The notes under the pieces: generated by a model | Databases searched by the model: none | Told to the model about the DNA's origin: nothing | The model's input: the letters and a program-made list of their open reading frames with translations, nothing else | Source: Enorma burkinafasonensis | GTDB lineage: Bacteria > Actinomycetota > Coriobacteriia > Coriobacteriales > Coriobacteriaceae | Length of the DNA: 33,899 nt | NCBI RefSeq assembly: GCF_902150035.1 | Contig: NZ_LR597516.1 | Span: 1-33,899 of the forward strand | Direction: 5' to 3' | Program-made: the position numbers and the translations under genes | Shown here: positions 1-8,975 of the stretch, piece by piece | Layout: each line of letters begins with the position of its first letter | Numbering within the stretch: position 1 is the stretch's first letter

Positions 1-1
1 G

Positions 2-109
2 CTGCTGGACGCCTACGGCGTGGAGGACGTGCCGCTCGGCGATCTCGACCTGACGCCGGGGCTCATCGAGAGGGCGCGCGCAGAGAGGGGCGATGCCCCG
101 CTGGCCTAG
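2..109 (+). CDS. C-terminal end of an unidentified protein (partial)
   Basis: The window opens inside a reading frame that runs 35 codons to a TAG stop at 107-109. The visible tail is acidic and Arg-rich, reads LLDAYGVEDVPLGDLDLTPG and continues to ERGDAPLA. Codon use has the strong G/C third-position bias of the rest of the window, which supports real coding. No family can be named from this tail, and the gene's start and most of its length lie left of the window. Confidence 0.6.
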   Translation: MLDAYGVEDVPLGDLDLTPGLIERARAERGDAPLA

Positions 110-240
110 CCTAGGAGAAAAACGGAATAGACGGACCGACCGTCCGGCTGAGTCTGGGAAGAGGTGCCGGGCGGCGGGCGGAGCATGGCCACCGGACCCA
201 TCGAAACACATCTCCACCATTCCTTCAACTGGGAAAATGC

Positions 241-273
241 CGCCCCCGGGGCCCGGATAGGACCTCGGGGGCG
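241..273. terminator. GC-rich hairpin between the partial gene and the membrane protein gene
   Basis: CGCCCCCG at 241-248 pairs perfectly with CGGGGGCG at 266-273 around a 17-nt loop. There is no strong T-run, so it may be a factor-assisted terminator or only a stable stem. The rest of 110-371 holds a shorter dyad, GACGG/CCGTC at 130-144, which could be an operator, and no convincing gene. Confidence 0.4.
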
Positions 274-371
274 TTCGGTTAACTGCGGGAGCGTGCCGTC
301 AGCTCAATGTGTTCGGTTGGGATCGGAAATCAACCTTCGGCATTTCGCGACCTCGTGCGGACGGATGGGCA

Positions 372-998
372 ATGGCAGAGCTGCTCCTGCGCAACATCAT
401 CGGCTACCTCGTGCAGTTGGTACCCTGCGCGGTGCTGTGCCTCATGCCCTTCGGCGGGCGCTTTCGCACCGGGGCGCGCCGGGCATGCGCCATGGCGGCG
501 GGCATCATCGCCGCGGGCCTCGTGCCCTTCCTCGCCGCCGCGGTGGCGCCGCTCGCCCTGGGCGACGGCTCGCCGGGCGAGCTCTACGGCTCCATCCAGA
601 ACCTCGTCTTCTTGCTCACGGTCGCCGCGCTGTTCGCGCTCTACCTGCGCGTCGTCGAGGCGCCGGCGGAGCAGAAGGCCTTCGTCTTCGCGATCGTGGT
701 GTTCTTCGCGTTCTTCGCGACGCTCACCTCGTCGAACGTGTCCTTTCTGCTGGGTTTTGCCGAGCGAAGCGACGGCTTCATGTACTACCCGCCGCGCCTC
801 GCCGTGATGGCAGGCGCGTACGCGGCGCTCTTCCTGGCCATGGCGCCCCTCATGCGCGCGGTGCGCCGCGCCCTGGCGGAGCGGATCTCAGATGTCACCT
901 GGCGGAGCATGGCCACCATCCTCGCGCTTATCGCCGTGCCCGTGGCGCTTGCGGGCGCCGCCATCGCCTGCTTCGGCCTGCGCCGCCGCGCGATCTAG
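372..998 (+). CDS. Six-helix integral membrane protein, possibly a sensor-kinase membrane module lacking its kinase part
   Basis: This 208-residue protein is almost entirely hydrophobic. Helices lie near residues 8-25, 40-62, 75-95, 103-125, 137-157 and 176-198, and it ends in the basic tail FGLRRRAI. I chose the ATG at 372 because an upstream in-frame start would add a polar, unlikely leader; the RBS there is weak. The N-terminus (MAELLLRNIIGYLVQLVPC) resembles, from memory, the membrane part of GHKL-type sensor kinases common in Coriobacteriia, but no kinase domain follows the stop. It could therefore be a shortened relic or a genuine small membrane protein. No substrate or partner can be read from the sequence. 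Confidence 0.6.
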   Translation: MAELLLRNIIGYLVQLVPCAVLCLMPFGGRFRTGARRACAMAAGIIAAGLVPFLAAAVAPLALGDGSPGELYGSIQNLVFLLTVAALFALYLRVVEAPAEQKAFVFAIVVFFAFFATLTSSNVSFLLGFAERSDGFMYYPPRLAVMAGAYAALFLAMAPLMRAVRRALAERISDVTWRSMATILALIAVPVALAGAAIACFGLRRRAI

Positions 999-1097
999 TC
1001 GGAGCTGCTCTACCCGCTTGCTCGGGCCCCTTCAGGTGCGACGAGCGTCGTCATAATTCTGCTGGCAGGCGCCAGGTCGTTGCTTACGGATGCGGAT

Positions 1098-1132
1098 GCC
1101 TCAAAAGTATCCTAATAGGATACATTTGAGGC
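1098..1132. repeat. 35-bp near-perfect palindrome
   Basis: The core GTATCCTAATAGGATAC (1107-1123) is a perfect 17-bp palindrome about a central A. Its flanks GCCTCAAA and TTTGAGGC continue the symmetry with one mismatch. It overlaps the 3' end of the decayed ATP-binding gene and sits just past the preceding membrane protein gene. It could be a two-way terminator, an operator or the end of an excised element. Confidence 0.6.
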
Positions 1133-1432
1133 ATTCTGACTAGAGCGATATGTTGCGCCCGCCCTGATCGTCACGCGGAACTCCCCGCGGGCATTCTCGA
1201 AAAGGGGCTCTGCCATTCCCGCCTCGTGTAGCAGTCGGCGGACCGTAGGGATGCCTGAATAGCGGTTCTCAGTCTCGCCCAATGTCTCCATGACGGTGGC
1301 TATGACGGGGTTTCTAGTGTCAGGCCGCACTTTACCGAGGTCGTCTACCGTGAGCCGGCCGTATAACCCTCCCGGGCTGGAGATGACGAGTCTGTCCGCG
1401 TACATGTTCAGTTGGATGGGCGTGCCTTGCGA
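1112..1432 (-). pseudogene. C-terminal remnant of an ATP-binding (RecG-like, AlbA_2/HATPase_c_4 type) protein
   Basis: On the minus strand the frame reads PIQLNMYADRLVISSPGGLYG, then LTVDDLG, RNPVIA, ENRYSGIPTVRRLLHEAGM and FRVTI. These are the hallmarks of the C-terminal ATPase-like module of Schlafen/AlbA-type ATP-binding regulators (ISSPGGL, RNP, GSGIPxIR, G-x-F-R-V-T). That family is normally about 400-500 residues; only about 107 codons remain here. A TAA stop at 1433-1435 closes the frame upstream, so there is no N-terminal DNA-binding or nucleotide-binding region. Local GC drops just upstream. These proteins often travel with mobile elements, and the remnant lies near a tRNA gene, so decayed foreign DNA is likely. 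Confidence 0.7.
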
Positions 1433-1433
1433 T

Positions 1434-1490
1434 TACAAAACTTTAGCGAGTAAGTGCAAAAGTTATATGAGTAGTTAACTAAGTTTTGTA
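1434..1490. repeat. 10-bp perfect inverted repeat in an AT-rich patch
   Basis: TACAAAACTT at 1434-1443 is matched exactly by its reverse complement AAGTTTTGTA at 1481-1490, with 37 bp between. The stretch 1430-1560 is visibly poorer in GC than its surroundings and shows no gene. It lies between the decayed ATP-binding gene and the initiator tRNA, so it may be a relic of an integrated element. Confidence 0.5.
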
Positions 1491-1605
1491 CTGTGTGACA
1501 GTGTTTCGGGAAAGTATTGCACTCAATCGCGAGGGATTCATCAGGCTTTGCATGTGTGGGGCTTGATACGGCTCTGGAGCGTTCGAGTAATGGGGCTGGT
1601 TTGCG

Positions 1606-1640
1606 GGAAAAAAGAAGCCCGAAGCCGAAGCTCCGGGCCT
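1606..1640 (-). terminator. Rho-independent terminator of the initiator tRNA
   Basis: Read on the minus strand, GCCCGGAGC pairs with GCTTCGGGC (one G-U) around a TTCG tetraloop, followed by TTCTTTTTTT. It lies about 10 nt past the tRNA 3' end and fits an intrinsic terminator very well. Confidence 0.9.
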
Positions 1641-1649
1641 TTACGTTCT

Positions 1650-1726
1650 TGGTCGCGGGGGCAGGATTTGAACCTACGACCTCCGGGTTATGAGCCCGGC
1701 GAGCTACCAGACTGCTCCACCCCGCA
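1650..1726 (-). tRNA. Initiator tRNA-fMet (anticodon CAT)
   Basis: The minus strand folds as a 77-nt cloverleaf with CCA encoded. The anticodon loop CTCATAA is closed by a CCGGG/CCCGG stem, giving the three consecutive G-C pairs typical of initiator tRNAs. The D-arm is GAGCAGTCTGGTAGCTC and the T-loop is TTCAAAT. Positions 1 and 72 are T and G, a weak pair that fits the unpaired first position of initiators. It has its own promoter (1757-1785) and terminator (1606-1640), so it is a single-gene transcript. Confidence 0.93.
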
Positions 1727-1756
1727 ATGTCTGGATGCGCCTCAGCGCAAGAAGAT

Positions 1757-1785
1757 ATATTACGATGCACCCCTAGCGAATGCAA
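1757..1785 (-). promoter_or_regulatory. Promoter of the initiator tRNA
   Basis: On the minus strand TTGCAT (-35, plus-strand 1780-1785) and TAATAT (-10, 1757-1762) are exactly 17 bp apart, about 30 bp upstream of the mature tRNA 5' end. This is a good match to a housekeeping sigma promoter. Confidence 0.75.
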
Positions 1786-1916
1786 GCTGATCTGCCGGCG
1801 GCTCGTGTTCATCGCAATAGATTCACAATTGGGCTGCGTCCTGTGGAGATATCGCAGGCGGAAAAACTCCACGCACGATGCGCGGCAAGCCCAGTAGCAG
1901 GCCTTATGTTGATAGT

Positions 1917-2035
1917 CTGGTATTACTATTACGATACCAGCGTCGCTTACCTCCCGCTGATGCCCCAAGGATAGAATTTCCGGCTATGCGCGCACCGTGC
2001 ATGCGGCGGGGCGATCGATTCGCCGCCGTGCATGC
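1917..2035 (+). promoter_or_regulatory. glmS upstream region with a dyad and a GC-rich leader hairpin
   Basis: The stretch between the tRNA promoter and glmS (1786-2080) holds no supported gene. CTGGTAT/ATACCAG at 1917-1940 is a 7-bp inverted repeat around an AT-rich core and could be an operator or part of a promoter. At 1999-2035 GCATGC and GCGGCG repeat as inverted arms, giving a two-part stem about 45 nt before the glmS start. No glmS-ribozyme features are seen; that ribozyme is known mainly from Firmicutes. Confidence 0.35.
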
Positions 2036-2080
2036 CGGCCGCGTGCCTGCTCGTCAATCGCGCTCGCAAAGGAGTCGGAT

Positions 2081-3940
<1,860 letters not shown>

Positions 3941-4016
3941 GCCGCTGGGGCCGCGGGCCCTTCGGGTACCGGTTATCGACGCTTCACGGGACCTGCAGGG
4001 CGGATGCCGTGAAACA

Positions 4017-4150
4017 TTTTCAAGTAGTCGGTACCTTGTCGTGGAACTGTACGGTAGAGACCGGTCCACGGCGAGAAAAGGCCCGGTAACGGGACCGGCG
4101 ATTCAGCGGATACTCAAGGGTGGGCAACAAAGGTACCGACTACTTGAAAA
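4017..4150. repeat. 134-bp element with 21-bp perfect terminal inverted repeats (MITE-like)
   Basis: The 21 bases at 4017-4037 (TTTTCAAGTAGTCGG then TACCTT) are repeated exactly in reverse complement at 4130-4150. A smaller nested pair, CCGGTCC/GGACCGG, lies at about 4061-4098. There is no open frame of note inside. The size and end structure fit a miniature inverted-repeat transposable element or an IS remnant, though no clear target duplication is seen. It lies between glmS and the convergent LysR gene. Confidence 0.65.
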
Positions 4151-4190
4151 AAAGATCGCGTGTCCCGGGTTTTGCCGCCGGGCGACCGGG

Positions 4191-5102
4191 TTAGGCGACG
4201 TCCCGCGACGTGCGCGCCTCGGCGCGCCAGGTGCGGCAGAGGGCGCGGTAGCTGTCGGCGTATTGGCTGCCGCGCTCCCAGATCAGTGAGAAATCATGGG
4301 AGATGGGGAGGTCCGCGGGCGTCACGTCCGCGAGCGTGCCGTTCGCGAGCTCCCGTTCGACGGCGATGCGGTACATGAAGCTCACGCCGCCGCCTGCCTG
4401 GACGAGCGCCTTGATGGCGTTGATGCTCGCAAGCTCGATGCGGTGGGGAAAGTCGTCGATCGTAAGGTCGCGGGCGGCGAGATTCGCCTCCAGGATCTCG
4501 CGTGTCCCCGACCCGGGTTCGCGGAGGATGAGAGGGTAGGCGAGCAGGTCGCGGATTGACTCGGGCGCGGGGAGCGTCTTCGGGGCGACGGCGACGAAGG
4601 GCTCGCTCGAGAACGTCTCATGGTCGAAGAGCCGGTGGTCGAAGGAACCCTCGACGAGCGCGAAGTCGAGCGAGCCGGCGCGGATCGCCTCGAGGAGCTC
4701 CCGGGTGTTGCCGCATATCATGAGGATGCGCTGGTTGGGGCGGCGCGCCGCGTGGCTGGCGAGCAGCTGCGGCGCGAGGTAGTCCGCGACGGTGCGCGTG
4801 CATCCGAACCGGAGGGGACGTGCGACGGAGATCGTGCCGTCCTCCGTGAGGAGCCCGATCTCCTCCTCGATACGGCGCTCGTCGTTCGCCATGACGGAGA
4901 GGCGCTCGAAAAGGAGCTCGCCTGCAGGCGTGGGGCGGACCATCCTGGTCTGCGTGGTGAAGAGGGGACAGCCGTAATGGGCTTCGAGCTGGCGGATATG
5001 CTGCGACACCGCCGGCTGGGAGATATGCAGCTCGCGAGCGGCAGCAGTGAAGCTGCCGAGGCGGTAGACCGCGAGGAATGTCTTCACGCGATAGTCGAGC
5101 AC
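4191..5102 (-). CDS. LysR-family transcriptional regulator (YeiE/CysB-like), divergent from the yeiH-type gene
   Basis: This is a 303-residue LysR regulator. I chose the GTG at 5102 (MLDYRVKTFLAVYRLGSF) because AAGGA lies 7 nt before it and LysR proteins begin right at the helix-turn-helix; the longer frame would add a hydrophobic leader foreign to the family. The winged HTH spans about residues 4-60 (FTAAARELHISQPAVSQHIRQLE). The effector-binding domain covers about 90-295, with the typical REPGSGTRE segment. The neighbour transporter is YeiH-like; in enterobacteria the LysR protein YeiE stands beside yeiH and responds to sulfite. By analogy this one probably controls the transporter from the shared 143-bp spacer. 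The ligand is unproven. Confidence 0.88.
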   Translation of the reverse strand: MLDYRVKTFLAVYRLGSFTAAARELHISQPAVSQHIRQLEAHYGCPLFTTQTRMVRPTPAGELLFERLSVMANDERRIEEEIGLLTEDGTISVARPLRFGCTRTVADYLAPQLLASHAARRPNQRILMICGNTRELLEAIRAGSLDFALVEGSFDHRLFDHETFSSEPFVAVAPKTLPAPESIRDLLAYPLILREPGSGTREILEANLAARDLTIDDFPHRIELASINAIKALVQAGGGVSFMYRIAVERELANGTLADVTPADLPISHDFSLIWERGSQYADSYRALCRTWRAEARTSRDVA

Positions 5103-5245
5103 GTTCCTGTCCTTCAGTCTCGTGATGCGGGTGATGATATATAAGAATACAAAATCAATTAATAACGATACCGATAACAATAATTATATAAGCAGCTCAT
5201 ACCATGGGATGTGTTTGAGATGCACGGTCGTCGAAAGGCTGCCCC
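5103..5245. promoter_or_regulatory. AT-rich divergent control region between lysR and yeiH
   Basis: This 143-bp spacer is strikingly AT-rich for the window (about 5135-5190). It includes TATATAAG-like -10 candidates on both strands, the palindrome ATAATTAT and repeated ATAACGAT/GATAACA words. LysR regulators usually bind such spacers at T-N11-A boxes. Exact promoter and operator positions cannot be fixed by eye. Confidence 0.45.
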
Positions 5246-6298
5246 ATGGAACTGATCAAGAACTACCGGTCGCTCTGGAAGGGCGTGCTCATGTGCCTCG
5301 CCATCGCGGTCCCGGCATGGCTGCTCGGCAAGCGCTTCGAGGTCGTGGGCGGCCCGGTCTTCGCGATCCTTATCGGCATGGGGCTTGCGCTCGCGGTTCC
5401 CGCGAAGGCGGGCGCCCCGCTGCAGCCGGGCGTCAAGTTCACCTCGAAGAAGATTCTGCAGTACGCCGTCATCCTCTTGGGGTTCGGCCTCAACCTGGGG
5501 CAGATCGCGCGCGTGGGGGCGACCTCCCTGCCCATCATCGTCTCGACCATCGCCACGTCGCTCATCGTGTCGTTCGTGCTCTGCCGCGTCATGGACATCC
5601 CGTCGAAGATCTCGACGCTCATCGGCGTGGGGTCGTCCATCTGCGGCGGCTCGGCGATCGCGGCGACCGCGCCGGTGATCGACGCCGACGACGAGGAGAT
5701 CGCGCAGGCGATCAGCGTCATCTTCCTCTTCAACATCATCGCGGCCCTGGTGTTCCCCGCGCTCGGCGGCATGCTCGGCCTGACGAACGAGGGCTTCGGG
5801 CTCTTCGCCGGCACTGCGGTGAACGACACCTCCTCGGTCACGGCGGCGGCCGCCGCCTGGGACGGCATGCACCCGGGCGCCAACACGCTCGACAGCGCGA
5901 CCATCGTAAAGCTCACGCGCACGCTCGCGATCATCCCCATCACGCTCGCGCTCGCGTTCTGGCAGGTGCGCCAGGCCAAGCGCTCCGCCGAGGCGGGTGA
6001 GGGGGCGGGCGGTGCCGCCGGGTCCTTCGACCTCAAGCGCATCTTCCCGTTCTTCATCCTCTTCTTCGTGCTCGCGAGCGTCATCACTACGGTTTTCGCC
6101 CTGCCGGCCGAGGTGACCGCCCCCATCAAGGAGCTGAGCAAGTTCTTCATCATCATGGCCATGGCCGCAATCGGCTTCAACACGGACATCGTCAAGCTCG
6201 TGCGGACCGGCGGCAAGCCGATCCTCATGGGGGCGTGCTGCTGGGTGGCGATCGCCGCGGTGAGCCTGGGCATGCAGCACGTGCTCGGGATCTGGTAG
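5246..6298 (+). CDS. yeiH: YeiH/UPF0324-family putative sulfate-exporter-type membrane protein
   Basis: This 350-residue protein has about ten hydrophobic helices. Its family hallmarks are [17 protein letters not shown] (about residues 132-148) and [17 protein letters not shown] (about 189-205), with AIGFNTDI near the C-terminus. The family (Cons_hypoth698, UPF0324) is annotated as putative sulfate exporters, but the true substrate is not settled. The start ATG follows AAAGG by 7 nt. A soluble Ala/Gly linker near residues 250-265 separates the two helical halves. It is divergent from the YeiE-like regulator, which fits a role in sulfur oxyanion handling. A GC hairpin ends the unit. Confidence 0.88.
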   Translation: MELIKNYRSLWKGVLMCLAIAVPAWLLGKRFEVVGGPVFAILIGMGLALAVPAKAGAPLQPGVKFTSKKILQYAVILLGFGLNLGQIARVGATSLPIIVSTIATSLIVSFVLCRVMDIPSKISTLIGVGSSICGGSAIAATAPVIDADDEEIAQAISVIFLFNIIAALVFPALGGMLGLTNEGFGLFAGTAVNDTSSVTAAAAAWDGMHPGANTLDSATIVKLTRTLAIIPITLALAFWQVRQAKRSAEAGEGAGGAAGSFDLKRIFPFFILFFVLASVITTVFALPAEVTAPIKELSKFFIIMAMAAIGFNTDIVKLVRTGGKPILMGACCWVAIAAVSLGMQHVLGIW

Positions 6299-6315
6299 CG
6301 CGGGGGCTGGTCCGA

Positions 6316-6338
6316 GGGCGGCGCGATGCCGCCCTTTA
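6316..6338 (+). terminator. Terminator after the yeiH-type gene
   Basis: GGGCGGC (6316-6322), a GCGAT loop and GCCGCCC (6328-6334) form a perfect 7-bp stem followed by TTTA. The T-run is short, so it is a modest intrinsic terminator, but it sits 18 bp after the stop codon. Confidence 0.6.
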
Positions 6339-6531
6339 GGATGGCAGGTCTCAGGTCCGTGCCTGCAAGTGCCTCTACCTGCGTCTTGCAACCGGTGGGC
6401 GCCTGCCGGTTGCCGCGGAGAGATCCGAAATGCAGCCCGACGGTTGGTAGAATGGGGCCCATGGCGCCCGTACTCTGGAGGTGCCTGCAGAGATAGCCAC
6501 CGCGCCCCGAGCGCCTAACGAAAGGCCTGCC

Positions 6532-7578
6532 ATGAGCTTTCGCGACAACCTCCAGCACCTGCGCGCCACGCGCAACATGACCCAGGAGCAGCTCGCCATG
6601 CTGCTCGGCGTCTCCCGTCAGTCCGTGACGAAATGGGAGGCCGAGAAAAGCTACCCCGAGATGGATAAGCTCCTCAAGATGTGCCAGATCTTCGAGTGCT
6701 CGCTCGACGACCTTGTCCAGGGCGACCTCACGGGACGTGCGGGCGCATGCGCGCCGGCGACGGTGCCCGCCGGCCCTCCGCAGGACATCTGCGGCTACGA
6801 CGAGCACCAGCGCATGATGGCCTGGAAGGTGCCCACGGGAGTGGCTGCCATCCTGGTCGGCATCGGCGTCGGTCTCTTGCTCGAGGGTCGCGCCGTGCCG
6901 TTTTTCCTGAAGGACACGTCGGCATCGGATCTGCCGATGATCGTGTGCATCTTCATCGGCATCGTCGTCGGCCTGGAGTTCCTGGTGACTGCCGGTATGG
7001 AACATGCGGCGTTCGTGAAGGCGCACCCCTATATCGAGGACTTCTACACCGAGGACGAGTGCGCCCGCGCGCGCCGGAACATGGCGCAGGCGTGCGTCGC
7101 GGGCGTCGGTCTCATCTTTGCGGGATGCGCGTGCATCATCGCGCTCGGCGAGTACCCCGTGACCGAGCGCGAGGGCCTCTGCCTGCTCATGCTCTTCATC
7201 GCCGCGGGCTCATGGCTCATCATCCGCTACGGCATGCTCCTCGGGCGCACGAACGTCGCCGAGTACAACAGGAGCGTGGCCGATGACCTTGAGCTCGAGG
7301 ACATCGCGAGCGCGCAGCTTGACGAGGCCCGCCGCGAGGAGCTGCTCCGTCGCAAGCGGAAGAGCGACAGGCTCGGCGCCGTCTGCGCGACCATCATGAT
7401 CGTCGCGACCATCGTCGGGCTCGGGCTCCTGTTCTGGCCGGTGCTCACCTCGCCCAACCCCGACGCCTTCGAGCCCGAGGGCACCTCCGCCATGTGGTTC
7501 TGGCTCGCGTGGCCGGCGGGCGGCCTCATCTGCGGCGTCGTGGCGGTGCTCTGGGAGGCGTTCGGGCAGGAACGCTAA
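6532..7578 (+). CDS. XRE-family HTH protein fused to a multi-helix membrane domain
   Basis: This is a 348-residue two-part protein. Residues 1-60 form a Cro/C1 helix-turn-helix (MTQEQLAMLLGVSRQSVTKWEAEKSYPEMDKLLKMC). After a short linker come about seven hydrophobic helices, between residues 100 and 345. The ATG at 6532 is chosen because GAAAGG precedes it and the HTH begins at once; the upstream in-frame extension lacks an RBS. Such membrane-tethered XRE regulators are common in Firmicutes and Actinobacteria near transport or envelope-stress genes, but no target gene is obvious here. The helices may sense an envelope signal and hold the HTH at the membrane. It is followed by a separate promoter, so it is probably monocistronic. 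Confidence 0.8.
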   Translation: MSFRDNLQHLRATRNMTQEQLAMLLGVSRQSVTKWEAEKSYPEMDKLLKMCQIFECSLDDLVQGDLTGRAGACAPATVPAGPPQDICGYDEHQRMMAWKVPTGVAAILVGIGVGLLLEGRAVPFFLKDTSASDLPMIVCIFIGIVVGLEFLVTAGMEHAAFVKAHPYIEDFYTEDECARARRNMAQACVAGVGLIFAGCACIIALGEYPVTEREGLCLLMLFIAAGSWLIIRYGMLLGRTNVAEYNRSVADDLELEDIASAQLDEARREELLRRKRKSDRLGAVCATIMIVATIVGLGLLFWPVLTSPNPDAFEPEGTSAMWFWLAWPAGGLICGVVAVLWEAFGQER

Positions 7579-7729
7579 CCTCCGGTCGGGTCGGGCCATC
7601 GGGCCGTCTCGCCTTACGGCGCCGTGCGGCGCGGGTAACCCGCTTATGGAGAATCGAAAGAAAAAACAAGCGCGATCGGCGAAACTCCCCGCCCACCCCG
7701 GATGCCGTACCGCCTACCTAATTAACTGT

Positions 7730-7758
7730 TTGTCAAACGCGTATGCCGGGTTTACTAA
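7730..7758 (+). promoter_or_regulatory. Promoter of the small orphan gene
   Basis: TTGTCA (7730-7735) and TACTAA (7753-7758) are 17 bp apart, about 55 bp before the ATG of the next gene. This also shows that upstream in-frame starts of that gene lie inside its promoter. The preceding 7579-7729 shows no gene. Confidence 0.6.
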
Positions 7759-7814
7759 AACCAGACGGATTTATTGGCCCGGCGCTCGAGGCGCCTGACA
7801 TGAAGGAGGACACC

Positions 7815-8120
7815 ATGGGACTCAAAGCCGAGGAGGCGCTCGAAACAGATTTCGAAGGATTCCTGGGGTACCTGCGTTCCAAGACGCGCGTCTTCATGGA
7901 TATCGATGACGACCAGTACTACATCACCCATACCGACGGGTACTGGCGCGTCCAGGATTGCTCTCAGCTCAACGACAAGGGTCGCTTCACCGATTGCTCC
8001 GAGCTCGTGACCACCATGCCCGAGCTCATCGAGCTCCCGTGGCGCGACGGCAAGAGCATCCACGACCTCTTCCCCGAGGCGACGTTCTACGAGTCCGTCC
8101 AGGAGGGCTGGGAGCAGTAG
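7815..8120 (+). CDS. Small acidic hypothetical protein
   Basis: This 101-residue protein is soluble and acidic, with no membrane segment or signal peptide. The start at 7815 has a near-ideal RBS (AAGGAGGA, 4 nt upstream). Visible features are many aromatic and acidic residues (DIDDDQYYITHTDGYWRVQDC), two Cys and a C-terminal EGWEQ. The DxDDDxYYI stretch suggests a small beta-rich fold. I do not recognise a family. It has its own promoter and a strong downstream hairpin, so it is a single-gene transcript between the XRE protein and the MarR/ABC operon. The clean promoter, RBS and terminator make it a real gene. Confidence 0.8.
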   Translation: MGLKAEEALETDFEGFLGYLRSKTRVFMDIDDDQYYITHTDGYWRVQDCSQLNDKGRFTDCSELVTTMPELIELPWRDGKSIHDLFPEATFYESVQEGWEQ

Positions 8121-8151
8121 CCCCGGGCGGATGCCCCACATAGCTTTTTCA

Positions 8152-8183
8152 GGCCGCCGGCGCAGTCCCCCGCGTCGGCGGCC
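8152..8183 (+). terminator. Strong hairpin after the small orphan gene
   Basis: GGCCGCCG (8152-8159) pairs perfectly with CGGCGGCC (8176-8183) around a 16-nt loop, 31 bp after the stop. Only TTCG follows, so it is a GC-rich terminator without a T-tract. The remaining 8184-8326 contains no supported gene. Confidence 0.55.
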
Positions 8184-8326
8184 TTCGCGTTGCGCGCGGC
8201 GTGCGGAACGGGGCCGTGCCGTGCGGTCGCCCGCGCGCGTTCGGTTGCATACCCGTGCGCTGCAGCGTCGGTGGACGGTCGCATCGCCGCGGTGGACGGC
8301 AGGGGCGGGCGGCCTGCCGCGGCCCG

Positions 8327-8355
8327 TTGACTTTAATCCGAAATCGGACTAACCT
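8327..8355 (+). promoter_or_regulatory. Promoter with embedded MarR-type palindromic operator
   Basis: TTGACT (8327-8332) and TAACCT (8350-8355) are separated by 17 bp. The spacer carries a palindrome at 8333-8352 with core TCCGA-AA-TCGGA and outer TTA/TAA arms (one mismatch). A dimer bound here would block RNA polymerase. The position, just before marR and the exporter genes, fits autorepression relieved by a drug-like ligand. Confidence 0.75.
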
Positions 8356-8414
8356 CAAGGCCGGGGCAGTCTGTCGCGCCGCGGGGCGCGGCTGAGCGGG
8401 GGAGGTCGAGCGCC

Positions 8415-8921
8415 ATGGATCAGCATGCGGACAAGGTGCGCGAGCAGGAGCCCTGCGCGCCGACCGAGCTCGACTACCTCTACAACGAGATCGACAAGCT
8501 CTACCACGCCTACGCGCGCGGCTGCGGCCTGTCGGATTGCGCGTACTGGATGCTCTACGACCTCGAGCGCGCGGACGGGTCGCTGCCGCTCGCACAGCTC
8601 ACCGCCTCATGGTCGTACAGCAAGCAGACCATAAACTCCGCGATCAAGACGCTCGAGCAGCAGGGCCTGGTCGAGCTCACCTTCATGGAGGGGAGCCGCC
8701 GCAACAAGACGGCGACCCTCACCGCGGCGGGCAAGGCGCTCTCGCTCGAGCGCATCGTGCCCGCCATCGAGGCCGAGCAGGCGGCGTTCGACGAGCTCGA
8801 GCCCGCCGAGCAGCGCGAGCTCATCAGGCTCGTCCGCCGCTACACCGACGCCCTGGACGCCCAGATCATGGCCGCCCGCGCGCCCGAGCGCAACGCCGAC
8901 CCCAGCGAGGGTCACCCGTAG
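8415..8921 (+). CDS. MarR-family transcriptional repressor of the ABC exporter
   Basis: This 168-residue winged-helix protein shows the MarR layout: an N-terminal dimerisation helix (YLYNEIDKLYHAYAR), then the wHTH (LPLAQLTASWSYSKQTINSAIKTLEQQGLVEL), the wing (EGSRRNKTATLTAAGKAL) and two C-terminal dimer helices. The ATG follows GGGAGG. It is first in an operon with two ABC half-transporter genes; the gap to the next start is 54 nt. MarR plus a heterodimeric ABC exporter is a common multidrug-resistance arrangement in this class and in Firmicutes. The palindrome in the promoter is its probable operator. The ligand is unknown. Confidence 0.9.
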   Translation: MDQHADKVREQEPCAPTELDYLYNEIDKLYHAYARGCGLSDCAYWMLYDLERADGSLPLAQLTASWSYSKQTINSAIKTLEQQGLVELTFMEGSRRNKTATLTAAGKALSLERIVPAIEAEQAAFDELEPAEQRELIRLVRRYTDALDAQIMAARAPERNADPSEGHP

Positions 8922-8975
8922 CGCCGCGTGCCTCCCGTTCCCGTCGACCACGTGCAAGATGAAGGGATGCCATCC

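Noticed and set aside
1408-1968. A 186-codon minus-strand frame over the tRNA-fMet gene
   Set aside because: It runs through the tRNA, its terminator and its promoter and shows no protein family.
1975-2080. glmS ribozyme before glmS
   Set aside because: The leader is short and only shows a GC hairpin; the conserved ribozyme core is not seen.
7743-7814. Upstream start for the small orphan protein
   Set aside because: That ATG lies inside the promoter spacer and has no RBS, while ATG 7815 has AAGGAGGA.
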